Assembly: GCA_002212985.1 (NCBI GenBank)
Contig: NBMY01000072.1
Coordinates: 1-64,000 of the forward strand
DNA: 64,000 bases
DNA from: Sphingobacteriales bacterium TSM_CSS
GTDB lineage: Bacteria; Bacteroidota; Bacteroidia; Chitinophagales; UBA2359
Direction: 5' to 3'
Part shown: piece by piece, positions 8,670-17,568 of the stretch
Layout: each line of letters begins with the position of its first letter
Numbering within the stretch: position 1 is the stretch's first letter
Made by a program: the position numbers and the translations under genes
Notes under the pieces: model-generated
What the model was told of the DNA's origin: nothing
Seen by the model: the letters and a program-made list of their open reading frames with translations, nothing else
The model's database searches: none

Positions 8670-9062
8670 ATGTCGTTGTTAGAAAAATTATTCCCGAAAG
8701 AAGAAACACCTGCCCTTAACTGGAAAAACTTGAGTACCGAAGCCGGCTTAGCCGACCTTATCCATCGCTCATACACTGTACCCTGTGGTATATTTAAACA
8801 CAGTACGCGGTGTTCGGTTTCGGATATGGTAAAAAACCGGTTGGAAAAACGCTGGCAATTTGCCCCCGATGCCCTTGAAATGTACTACCTCGACCTCATT
8901 CGTTACCGTGCCGTATCTAACCGCATAGCCGAGTTTTTTGAGGTAAAACACGAATCGCCCCAGTTCATTGTTATTAAAGACGGAAAAGTGGCTTACCACA
9001 ACTCGCACACTGCCATTGATGCCGAAGAAGTGGCCGAAGCGCTTGGTGAAGGAAAATTATAA
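8670..9062 (+). CDS. ytxJ: YtxJ-family monothiol bacilliredoxin
   Basis: Small cytoplasmic thioredoxin-fold protein of the YtxJ (BrxC-like) family, which removes bacillithiol or other low-molecular-weight thiols from oxidised proteins. The 130 residues contain the redox motif FKHSTRCSVS with a single active-site Cys near residue 47, in place of the CXXC of thioredoxins. The family cis-Pro segment is at SPQFIVIKDGKV near 95-106. The ATG at 8670 starts the family-typical segment LLEKLFPKEE. It stands alone, with a convergent prephenate dehydratase downstream. The presence of bacillithiol itself is inferred from the family. Confidence 0.85.
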   Translation: MSLLEKLFPKEETPALNWKNLSTEAGLADLIHRSYTVPCGIFKHSTRCSVSDMVKNRLEKRWQFAPDALEMYYLDLIRYRAVSNRIAEFFEVKHESPQFIVIKDGKVAYHNSHTAIDAEEVAEALGEGKL

Positions 9063-9120
9063 ACAGTAGTAATTCTGTTGAAGGAGCTAACCGGCACACC
9101 TGCCTTTGCCGGTATATTCA

Positions 9121-9966
9121 TTACACGGTTTCAGACTTAATCCCTTCGGCATACTCGCCCAAAATATGGAGGCTGTTTACCCGCGTTCCTATGGCTTCAA
9201 TAGCTTGCCGGTAGGCCGCATAATGGGTAAAGGTAAGGTCTATATGAAAAAAATACTCCCACGGTTTACCCGGCAGCGGCAGTGATTGTATTTTGGTAAG
9301 GTTCAGTTCATAATGCGCCAACAGGGTTAATATGGCGGCCAGTTCACCCTGCCGGTGTGCGGCATGAAAACAAACCGATGCTTTGTTGGGCACCTGCAGG
9401 GGGTTGCGGGGCAGCGCGCGGTTGTGTTGCACTACCCAAAAGCGGGTAAAATTTTGCTTGTTGCTTTCAATACCCGCCACAAGTACCGAAAGGTTGTAAT
9501 ACTGCCCTGCCAGCTTACCGGCAATGGCGCCTACGCCTTTTTTACCCTTGCTGCCCACTTCGCGGGCGCTAAGGGCAGTATCGGGCGATTCAATGAGCCG
9601 AATATACGGGTATTGGTCAAAGAAATCCTGACATTGGGCAATGGCCATCGGGTGCGAATACACTTCCCGAAGGTCTTCAATTTGCTGCCCTTCCAACGCC
9701 AGCAAGTTGTGCTCTATGCGCAGATATACTTCGCCAATAATAGACAGTTCGGAGTTGCGCAACAGGGCATAGTTGGGCAAAATGGTTCCGGCCAACGAGT
9801 TTTCTATGGCTACTATGCCGTAGTAGTTGGGGCTGCACTTAAAACTACCAAACAATTGGTTAAACGACAGGCATTCAACGGTGGTAATGGGTTGGTTGCC
9901 AAAGTATTTTTGCGCTGCCAACTCATGGAAACACCCTTTTATGCCTTGTATGGCTACTTCTTTCAT
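9121..9966 (-). CDS. pheA: Prephenate dehydratase
   Basis: Converts prephenate to phenylpyruvate in phenylalanine synthesis. The 281-residue protein is monofunctional, with no chorismate mutase domain. The catalytic part (about 1-185) ends with NFTRFWVV, which holds the conserved Thr-Arg-Phe triad, and IENSLAG lies near 62. A C-terminal ACT domain (about 196-270) would bind phenylalanine; its ESRP signature reads QSLP here. I chose the ATG at 9966 because the family begins at this point and a promoter match lies just upstream. A 50-residue in-frame extension to 10116 covers that promoter. Confidence 0.92.
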   Translation of the reverse strand: MKEVAIQGIKGCFHELAAQKYFGNQPITTVECLSFNQLFGSFKCSPNYYGIVAIENSLAGTILPNYALLRNSELSIIGEVYLRIEHNLLALEGQQIEDLREVYSHPMAIAQCQDFFDQYPYIRLIESPDTALSAREVGSKGKKGVGAIAGKLAGQYYNLSVLVAGIESNKQNFTRFWVVQHNRALPRNPLQVPNKASVCFHAAHRQGELAAILTLLAHYELNLTKIQSLPLPGKPWEYFFHIDLTFTHYAAYRQAIEAIGTRVNSLHILGEYAEGIKSETV

Positions 9967-9987
9967 GCTTTTTTGCGTTAAAAGCCG

Positions 9988-9995
9988 CAAAAATA
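9988..9995 (-). promoter_or_regulatory. Promoter -7 element of pheA
   Basis: Reverse strand TATTTTTG. Transcription would begin near 9984, about 17 nt upstream of the chosen ATG, which excludes the longer in-frame start. Confidence 0.5.
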
Positions 9996-10225
9996 AACAA
10001 AGGAAGCTTAGAAACCACACCGGCATAGGCATTGCCTTGCGGTATATCATAGGATAAGTTGACTTGGCACATTGGTTTAACGGCTGCCCCCAAAGTTGGA
10101 AAGGTAAACACAGCACATGAGTATATTAATGGTAAATACCGGCTCCACATCTGCCCATGCCGCTTTTGGTAAACCTAAATGGCCAAACTGCCGAAGAAAA
10201 TCTTTCAAATTGCCGCCAATGAATG

Positions 10226-10233
10226 TACCTTTG
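10226..10233 (+). promoter_or_regulatory. Promoter -7 element of the YfcE-type phosphoesterase
   Basis: TACCTTTG, 29 nt before the ATG at 10263. It lies inside the longer in-frame reading frame that begins at 10179 and so argues for the shorter protein. Confidence 0.45.
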
Positions 10234-10262
10234 CAGAGTTGAAACCACAACAACAGTGCCTC

Positions 10263-10760
10263 ATGACCCGAATTGGCATAATTTCCGACACGCATGGCTA
10301 CCTCGATGAACGGGTGTTTTACCACTTTGAAGAATGCCACCAAATATGGCACGCCGGCGATATTGGCACGGAGGAAGTTGCCCGCGCTCTGGAAGCTTTT
10401 AAACCGGTGAAAGCCGTGTACGGCAATATTGACGGGCACCTGCTGCGGCAATCCTACCCCGAAAACCAACATTTTCTGTGCGAAGAAACACCGGTTTTTA
10501 TAACCCATATTGCCGGTACTCCGCCCAAATATGCTGCGCGAGTGTTGCATGAAATACAAACACACAAACCGGCAGTGCTGGTTTGCGGGCATTCACACCT
10601 GTTAAAGGTACTGCGCCTGCCCCAGTTTGGCAACCTGTTGCACATTAACCCCGGCGCTGCCGGAAAATCCGGATTTCACAAGGTGCGCACCCTCATACGC
10701 CTCAGCATAGCGCAACAGCGCATATACGACCTGGAAGTAATTGAACTGGGGAAAAGGTAA
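10263..10760 (+). CDS. YfcE/MJ0936-type metallophosphoesterase
   Basis: Cytoplasmic calcineurin-like phosphodiesterase of the YfcE/MJ0936 family; members hydrolyse model phosphodiesters or 2',3'-cyclic substrates with two metal ions. The 165-residue form starts with MTRIGIISDTHG. The metal-site motifs appear in order: SDTHG at about 8-12, AGDIG near 35, YGNID near 62, HI (from THIAGTPP) near 85 and GHSH near 110, with NPGA near 130. Length and motif order are those of the family. A 28-residue in-frame extension upstream lacks homology and crosses the promoter match. It is convergent with the porin gene. Confidence 0.9.
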   Translation: MTRIGIISDTHGYLDERVFYHFEECHQIWHAGDIGTEEVARALEAFKPVKAVYGNIDGHLLRQSYPENQHFLCEETPVFITHIAGTPPKYAARVLHEIQTHKPAVLVCGHSHLLKVLRLPQFGNLLHINPGAAGKSGFHKVRTLIRLSIAQQRIYDLEVIELGKR

Positions 10761-10871
10761 ACCCAATACCGCAAATGTGTTAACAATAGTGCAATTGTTG
10801 TTAATGATTTAAGGCGGAACCCACAGCTGCTAACAAAGCGTTGAAGGGCACCATAACCACACAGGTTGGCA

Positions 10872-12197
10872 TTAATGCAAAACACCCACAAACCGGTTTT
10901 TCATTTTAGGGCGGTACAGCAGCATTAAATAACACCAGTTTTGAATAGTTTTTGGGTTGCTTACCTGTTGCAGCGTTTCTAAGGCGGCAGCCGGAAACAA
11001 CTGACTATATCCGCTTTGTACCGACAGGGTTTCGTTGAACAGGTAGCCAAAAACAAAATCGGTTTCTGCTGTAAGAAACTTTGGCAACCGTTGGCCGTTG
11101 TTGTTTACAACGGCGGCTACGGCGCTAAAACCATGGGTGTTAAGTGTAATAAAGCCTTTGGCATTAAAATCGAAGCGCAACCGCAAAAAAACATCGGCAA
11201 TTCCTGCCGAATTTTCGTGCCGCCCGCTCACGTAAAACAAATCCATACAGCCGTTATGGGCGTGATTAGTGCCATACAGTGGCGTATAAGAGTAGTTTGC
11301 ACCGCTGGTATAATTGGTTGCAGTACCGCTTAGCACTTCGGCGCCGAGTGTGCTGCGCAGTTTTCGGGATTTTACTGGGTTCAGTTCAAACAAGCCCGAA
11401 ACCTGTAAACAGGCATCAAAGGCATTTACCTTTTTTCCTGCTGCGTTTTTACCTGTTTGTTGGTAATAAAACCCCGAAAAGGTGAATACCTTACCCCACC
11501 GGTATTTGAGTGCCGAAATGCCGAAAGTTTGCATAAAATACACCCCTTTACGGGTTATCTGGTTCAGTGAGTCGGTCATGGTAAACTGCCTGCCGTCATT
11601 CCAGAAAAGAACGGAAAAATCAAAGTTGCCAAAGGCGTTTTCATAGCGCAACATTTGGGCGGTTTTGTATTGGTTGGCAACGGTTAAAATATTGCCGGCC
11701 AGTTTTTCGCCGTCTTGGTTATAGCCCCCGCCAAGGTGCAGTTTAAGGTTGTTCTTTTCATATTTTAACAGGGCAAAATCATGGGTTCTGCCTTGCAACG
11801 CCCAATCTACATTGCCCAAAAACCTGAAATTGTCGTAATTTAGCTCCTGCCTGCCGGTTTTTAAGTGCCAGAAACTGTCTATTTCCACTTCGGCCCATGC
11901 TTCGTAAATAGAAAAAAAGCCATCGGTTGTTTTAAGTTGCGGCGTGTTGCCCCACGTTCTTATATCTTGGGCTGCGGCATACAGGGTTGCCTTTTTAAGT
12001 TTGTAAGCAGCTTGCAGTCTCAATCTTTGCCCAATAAAAAAAGCAGGGTCCTGGTTTTTTGCTATCAGTTTGCCATAGCCGTTTCTAAATTCTGCCCGTT
12101 GCATTAGTTGCCCCTCTACCGAAAACTGCGCCCAAAGCGCCTGGGTGCAAAACAAAAGGGCAAAACCGGTAAAAATGGCACATAAATGCTGCCGCAT
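10872..12197 (-). CDS. Alginate-export-like outer membrane beta-barrel protein
   Basis: Predicted outer-membrane porin of the alginate export (AlgE-like) group. The protein is 441 residues with a signal peptide ending in ALWAQ near residue 24. The rest is rich in alternating aromatic/polar beta strands, with family-typical segments such as GQRLRLQ near 60, EAWAEVE near 100 and GRQELNYDNFRFLG near 117. No lipobox and no sorting domain are seen. I start at 12197; an in-frame start at 12272 adds 25 residues ahead of the signal peptide. No polysaccharide genes are adjacent, so the cargo is unknown and alginate itself is not implied. Confidence 0.72.
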   Translation of the reverse strand: MRQHLCAIFTGFALLFCTQALWAQFSVEGQLMQRAEFRNGYGKLIAKNQDPAFFIGQRLRLQAAYKLKKATLYAAAQDIRTWGNTPQLKTTDGFFSIYEAWAEVEIDSFWHLKTGRQELNYDNFRFLGNVDWALQGRTHDFALLKYEKNNLKLHLGGGYNQDGEKLAGNILTVANQYKTAQMLRYENAFGNFDFSVLFWNDGRQFTMTDSLNQITRKGVYFMQTFGISALKYRWGKVFTFSGFYYQQTGKNAAGKKVNAFDACLQVSGLFELNPVKSRKLRSTLGAEVLSGTATNYTSGANYSYTPLYGTNHAHNGCMDLFYVSGRHENSAGIADVFLRLRFDFNAKGFITLNTHGFSAVAAVVNNNGQRLPKFLTAETDFVFGYLFNETLSVQSGYSQLFPAAALETLQQVSNPKTIQNWCYLMLLYRPKMKNRFVGVLH

Positions 12198-12387
12198 AAA
12201 GGTGGTTAAAAACGTTTTGAGGTAAATAAAGCCTTTGCACAGCAACAAAAAAACCGATAGTGTGCCGGGCAACTAAAAATTGTATGAAAAAAAACGCACA
12301 TCATGTATTCAGAAAACCGGTTATCGCTGTTGGATGAGATACCCGATAATAAGCCATTTTGGCATCGGGAAAAGGAAAAAATCAAAA

Positions 12388-14358
12388 TCATTCAATTTTC
12401 AGCAACAAGGCATCGGCTTCCACAAACAGCTTTTCCTGTACATACACTTCGGCAATGGTGCCGTTTTCGGTAGCTTCAATGGCATTTTCCATTTTCATGC
12501 TGCTCAAAATCAACAGTATGTCGCCTGCTTTTACCACATCGCCGGGTTTTACCAGCACTTTTACCACTTCGCCGGGCATTGGAGCGGTGTATGCACCTTT
12601 CAAAGTTTCCTTTTCTTTTTCGGGAAAAGGCGATACTTTTTGCAGGGAAATGCTGCCCCAATCGGGCCAATGAAGGTGCAAAGCAGCAGGCGTATCGGCC
12701 ACCGTAAAACAAAAACGGTGCCGGTTAATGGTGCAAACAAGGGCATGGGGTTCGGCACTGTTAAGGGTAGCATCATAATAATTGCCGTTTACATACACAT
12801 CTAATTGGTTTTGGCTTTTTGTTCGATAAGAGCACTCTATTTCTGTGCTGCCCCAACGGAAAACCTCCATTTGGTTTTGGTAGTAATTATTGCGCCAACC
12901 CGATGGTAATTGTTTGAGCAGGGTTCGTTGTCCGTTGCGCTGCTGCCACTGCCAAAGCAGCGCCGCCACGGCAAACTGCTCGGCGGCGTTTTGGGTAAGG
13001 TGACGGGCATTATAGGTAAAATGGCTGCCAATAAAATGAGTATCAAATTGCCCGTCAATAAATTGGGCATTATCTAATATTTGAACAAGGAACTCTTTGT
13101 TGGTGGTAAGCCCCAAAACGGCCAATTCCTGCAAGGCTCGTCGCATTTGACGAATGCAGTCGTAGCGGTTCGGCGCCCAGGCAATAACCTTGGCAATCAT
13201 GGGGTCGTAGTAAATGTCAATAACCGAGCCGCTTTCCACGCCGGTATCGTAGCGCATACCGCCTGTTTTGCCGGGTTGCCACAGGTATATGGTTCCGGTA
13301 GTGGGTAAAAAGTTGTTGGCGCTGTCTTCGGCATACAGGCGGCATTCTATGGCATGTCCTTTTTGTTGCAGGTCTTTTTGGCGCACCGGCAGGGCAAGCC
13401 CTTGTGCCACTTCAATTTGCAGTTGTACCAAATCAAGTCCGGTAACCATTTCGGTTACGGGGTGTTCAACCTGCAGGCGGGTGTTAACTTCCAGAAAGTA
13501 AAAATTACCTTCGGGCGAAAGTATAAATTCTACGGTGCCGGCATTGTCGTACCCTATTGCTTTGGCAGCTTCTACGGCCGCGTGCCCCATAGTTTGCCGC
13601 AGGGCAGGAGAGAGGGCCGGCGAGGGGGTTTCTTCAATAATTTTCTGGTATCGGCGTTGTATGGAGCATTCTCGCTCAAAGCAATGAATGGCATTGCCGT
13701 GTTTATCGCCAAAAATCTGAAACTCAATATGCCGTGCAGAGTCAAAGTATTTTTCAATGAGCAGGGTACCATCTCCAAAAGCCGACAGTGCCTCTCGTTT
13801 GGCTGCCTCTATTGATTTAGACAAATCGGCGGCAGTGCGCACAATGCGCATACCTTTACCTCCGCCCCCGGCCGAGGCCTTTAACAACACCGGAAACCCG
13901 ATGCGGAGGGCTTCGTTGGTTAGCGTATCGGTATCCTGATGTTCGCCGTTGTAGCCCGGTATGGTAGGCACACCGCGCTGCTGCATAATGTTTTTAGCGC
14001 CAATTTTCGACCCCATGGCTTCAATGGCTTTTGGGTTGGGGCCAATAAAAATTAAACCTTCGTCCATGCAGCGTTGTGCAAAGCCGGCATTTTCAGATAG
14101 AAAGCCGTAGCCCGGGTGTATGGCATCTGCCCCGGTCAGTTTGGCTGCTTCCATTATTTTTTGCTGGTCGAGGTATGATTCGGCGGCACTGCGCCCGCCA
14201 ATACAAACCGCTTCATCGGCTTGTTTTACAAACAGGGCATTTTCATCGGCATCGGAGTAAACGGCTACGGTGGCAATACCCATTTGGGTGCAGGTGCGCA
14301 TAATGCGCAAGGCAATTTCGCCCCGGTTAGCAATCAGTATTTTTCGTATAAGATGCAT
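12388..14358 (-). CDS. Biotin-dependent acyl-CoA carboxylase alpha subunit (MCC/PCC type)
   Basis: Carboxylates enzyme-bound biotin using ATP and bicarbonate, for transfer to an acyl-CoA by a partner beta subunit. The 656 residues contain the biotin carboxylase N-terminal domain (about 1-115), an ATP-grasp domain with the Gly-rich loop GGGGKGM near 164 and EVNTRLQVEHP near 290, the C-terminal carboxylase domain (about 335-445), a linker, and a biotinyl domain with the acceptor lysine in SSMKMEN near 628. Length and domain order fit methylcrotonyl-CoA or propionyl-CoA carboxylase alpha subunits rather than the roughly 450-residue AccC. No carboxyltransferase partner is in the window. It is divergent from pbpC. 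Confidence 0.87.
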   Translation of the reverse strand: MHLIRKILIANRGEIALRIMRTCTQMGIATVAVYSDADENALFVKQADEAVCIGGRSAAESYLDQQKIMEAAKLTGADAIHPGYGFLSENAGFAQRCMDEGLIFIGPNPKAIEAMGSKIGAKNIMQQRGVPTIPGYNGEHQDTDTLTNEALRIGFPVLLKASAGGGGKGMRIVRTAADLSKSIEAAKREALSAFGDGTLLIEKYFDSARHIEFQIFGDKHGNAIHCFERECSIQRRYQKIIEETPSPALSPALRQTMGHAAVEAAKAIGYDNAGTVEFILSPEGNFYFLEVNTRLQVEHPVTEMVTGLDLVQLQIEVAQGLALPVRQKDLQQKGHAIECRLYAEDSANNFLPTTGTIYLWQPGKTGGMRYDTGVESGSVIDIYYDPMIAKVIAWAPNRYDCIRQMRRALQELAVLGLTTNKEFLVQILDNAQFIDGQFDTHFIGSHFTYNARHLTQNAAEQFAVAALLWQWQQRNGQRTLLKQLPSGWRNNYYQNQMEVFRWGSTEIECSYRTKSQNQLDVYVNGNYYDATLNSAEPHALVCTINRHRFCFTVADTPAALHLHWPDWGSISLQKVSPFPEKEKETLKGAYTAPMPGEVVKVLVKPGDVVKAGDILLILSSMKMENAIEATENGTIAEVYVQEKLFVEADALLLKIE

Positions 14359-14377
14359 ATTTCAGTAAAATGTGCGC

Positions 14378-14406
14378 CAAAATTAACACCAAAACCGTTT
14401 ATTCAA
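14378..14406 (-). promoter_or_regulatory. Promoter of the carboxylase alpha subunit
   Basis: On the minus strand, TTG (14404-14406), an 18-nt spacer and TAATTTTG (14378-14385). Transcription near 14374 gives a leader of about 16 nt. Confidence 0.5.
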
Positions 14407-14500
14407 AACAAAAGGCAAAGATTTGATGTAAGTTTTGAAAAAACAGTCAATCGGCAGGATAAAGGTTTTTTCCCGAAATTTAATTACCGCATAAAACCCG

Positions 14501-14508
14501 TATCTTTG
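14501..14508 (+). promoter_or_regulatory. Promoter -7 element of pbpC
   Basis: TATCTTTG, 24 nt before the ATG at 14533. It lies within a longer open frame starting at 14221, so the long frame is not the translated form. Confidence 0.5.
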
Positions 14509-14532
14509 CAGGTAAAGGCAGCAATAAGCAGC

Positions 14533-16881
14533 ATGAGCGTACAACAAAAACTGATACAATGGTTTGAGCAGCAGCTACACAAGTGCCGTCGCAACGAGCG
14601 GTTGTTGTTTGCCGCCTGTGCCCTGTATTGTATGGCGCTGTTTGCTGATATGCTACTTCCGCCCCAAAGCACAAAGGTAGAATACTCGCAAATTATTACC
14701 GATAAAGAGGATAACATTTTATACGCCTTTCTTACCCGCGACGACAAGTGGCGCATGATGACCGAACTGAATGAAATAACCCCCGAACTGCGAAAGGCGA
14801 TTGTTTTTAAAGAAGACAAGTATTTTTATTTTCATTATGGCATAAACCCTGTTGCCATAGTAAGGGCAGCGGTAAACAATATGGCATATGGCAAACGAAC
14901 ATCGGGGGCAAGCACCATAACCATGCAGGTAGCGCGCCTGTTGCAGCCCAAAAAACGCACTTACGGCAACAAAACTATAGAAATACTGCGCGCCCTGCAA
15001 TTAGAGTGGCATTACAGCAAACTGCAAATTTTGCAGCTATACCTCAATCTGGTGCCCTATGGCAGCAATATTGAAGGGGTAAAATCGGCTTCGGTGTTGT
15101 ATTTTAACAAAATGCCCAACCATTTAAGTTTGGCCGAAATTACCGCTTTGTCTATTATTCCAAACCGACCTACCTCGCTTCAAATTGGTAAAAACAACGC
15201 ACAACTTACCGAAGCCCGCAATAAATGGCTGCAACGGTTTGCCCGCGCCCGCCTGTTTACCAAAGATGCCATTGACGATGCACTGCTGGAACCCTTTAAT
15301 GCCGGCAGGCTGGAAGCACCTAAACTGGCGCCCCACTTTGCATGGCGAATGAAGGACATGTTTCCCGATATGCCCATTGTTAAAACCAATCTGCGCTACA
15401 ACACCCAACTGAAAACCGAAACCATGGTCAGCAATTACATCAAACGCCTGTATTACCAGCATATACGCAATGCGGCGGTAGTAGTGCTAAACAACCGAAC
15501 CATGGAAGTGGAAGCCTATGTTGGCTCGGCCGATTTTTTGAATACCGAAGACGGCGGCCAGGTGGACGGTGTAAAAGCCCTTCGCTCGCCGGGCAGCGCA
15601 CTGAAACCCTATTTGTATGCCCTTGCATTTGACAAAGGCGTGGTTACGCCCAAACTGAAAGTTAGTGATGTGCCATCCAATTTTTCGGGTTATACGCCGG
15701 TTAATTTTGACGGCACTTACAACGGCAGTGTTACCATAGAAGACGCACTCGCTTATTCGCTCAACATACCGGCGGTAAAGGTGCTGAACGAACTGGGGGT
15801 AAATTACTTTGTTGACCAATTGTCGAAAGCGGGGTTTGGACAGGTGCAGGCAGACCGCAGTAAAATGGGTTTGTCTTTGGCGTTGGGCGGGTGTGGTGTG
15901 CGGTTAGAGGAATTGGTAAAACTGTATGCCGCTTTTGCCAACAAAGGTTTGTTTTACCCGGTAAGATGGCTGAAAAACGAACCTGCCGATACCGGTTCTG
16001 TAAGACTTTTTTCTGAGCAGGCTGCCTATGTTATCACCGAAAACCTTACACGCATTAGCCGTCCAGATTTGCCTAAAAGCATAGAAAGCAGCAAAAGTCT
16101 GCCCAAAATTGCCTGGAAAACCGGCACTTCCTATGGCCGCAAAGATGCCTGGAGCATTGGCTACAATGCCAACTACACTATTGGTGTTTGGGTGGGCAAT
16201 TTTTCGGGTGAGGGCGTGCCCGAATTGGGCGGCGCAGTAACCGCTACTCCGCTGCTGTTCGAAATATTTAATACAGTAAATTATTCGCCCGGCAGCGATT
16301 GGTTTGCCCCACCCGAAAACTTAGAATACCGATGGGTTTGCTCTGAAACCGGGCTATTGCCGCAACCCGACTGCAACAACCGCGTAATGGATTATTACCT
16401 GCCCATGATTTCTACCAACAAAATGTGCCATCACCAGCAGGAGGTATTTGTTTCGGCCGACAGCAGCTTTACCTATTGCACTGCCTGTTTGCCCGAAACC
16501 GGCTATAAAAAGAAAAAATATCCCCTTTACCCGCCAGAAATTGTGGCTTTCTACGAACAACAGGGAATTCCTTACGAAAAAATTCCGCCCCATAACCCCA
16601 ACTGCGACCGCCTGTTTAGTGGCAACGCACCCCGTATTACCTCGCCCGTAAACGGTTTGGAATACCTGCTCGACCCATTAGACAACACCGAACTGATGCT
16701 TACCTGCAACACCTCTAACGATGTGCAATTGGTGCATTGGTATATTAACGAACTTTACCTGCAACCGGCGCCGCCAACAGGTAAACTGTTTTTTACCCCT
16801 AAACCCGGACGAAACAAAATTACCTGTGTTGACGACAAAGGAAGGAAGGAGCAAATTTGGATTACTGCCAAATTTCTTTGA
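14533..16881 (+). CDS. pbpC: Penicillin-binding protein 1C (bifunctional transglycosylase/transpeptidase)
   Basis: Inner-membrane anchored peptidoglycan synthase, 782 residues. A single transmembrane helix lies near 25-45. The glycosyltransferase 51 domain (about 65-225) shows EDKYFYFHYG, with its catalytic Glu, and GASTITMQVARLL. The transpeptidase domain (about 300-590) has SALK (SxxK, in SPGSALKP), SLN (SxN) and KTGTS (KTG). A C-terminal PBP1C-specific beta domain (about 690-782) completes the architecture. The ATG at 14533 is preferred over the long frame from 14221 because a promoter match sits at 14501. In enterobacteria pbpC is next to an alpha-2-macroglobulin gene; here that partner lies 9.4 kb further on. 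Confidence 0.93.
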   Translation: MSVQQKLIQWFEQQLHKCRRNERLLFAACALYCMALFADMLLPPQSTKVEYSQIITDKEDNILYAFLTRDDKWRMMTELNEITPELRKAIVFKEDKYFYFHYGINPVAIVRAAVNNMAYGKRTSGASTITMQVARLLQPKKRTYGNKTIEILRALQLEWHYSKLQILQLYLNLVPYGSNIEGVKSASVLYFNKMPNHLSLAEITALSIIPNRPTSLQIGKNNAQLTEARNKWLQRFARARLFTKDAIDDALLEPFNAGRLEAPKLAPHFAWRMKDMFPDMPIVKTNLRYNTQLKTETMVSNYIKRLYYQHIRNAAVVVLNNRTMEVEAYVGSADFLNTEDGGQVDGVKALRSPGSALKPYLYALAFDKGVVTPKLKVSDVPSNFSGYTPVNFDGTYNGSVTIEDALAYSLNIPAVKVLNELGVNYFVDQLSKAGFGQVQADRSKMGLSLALGGCGVRLEELVKLYAAFANKGLFYPVRWLKNEPADTGSVRLFSEQAAYVITENLTRISRPDLPKSIESSKSLPKIAWKTGTSYGRKDAWSIGYNANYTIGVWVGNFSGEGVPELGGAVTATPLLFEIFNTVNYSPGSDWFAPPENLEYRWVCSETGLLPQPDCNNRVMDYYLPMISTNKMCHHQQEVFVSADSSFTYCTACLPETGYKKKKYPLYPPEIVAFYEQQGIPYEKIPPHNPNCDRLFSGNAPRITSPVNGLEYLLDPLDNTELMLTCNTSNDVQLVHWYINELYLQPAPPTGKLFFTPKPGRNKITCVDDKGRKEQIWITAKFL

Positions 16882-17100
16882 GCATACTGGTTTTACTAAA
16901 AAAATAAAATCTTGGGCTTTGTTGCTGGTTATTTCTTTCAATAAACATTCGGGCTTTTGCGCCTTGCCTTGCATTCTTTTCGGGAAGCATTGCCATTGCA
17001 AGGTGGTTGACAAAGCATTTTGCAAACGGCGCGCCATAGTTAAAGGCAATCAATAACCCAACCATTTTAGTATGGGTATTTTTTAGGCAAAATACAGGGG

Positions 17101-17562
<462 letters not shown>

Positions 17563-17568
17563 TTATTT

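Noticed and set aside
14221-14532. N-terminal extension of pbpC (about 104 codons)
   Set aside because: The extension is antisense to the start of the carboxylase gene, crosses the pbpC promoter match and has no homology to PBP1C.
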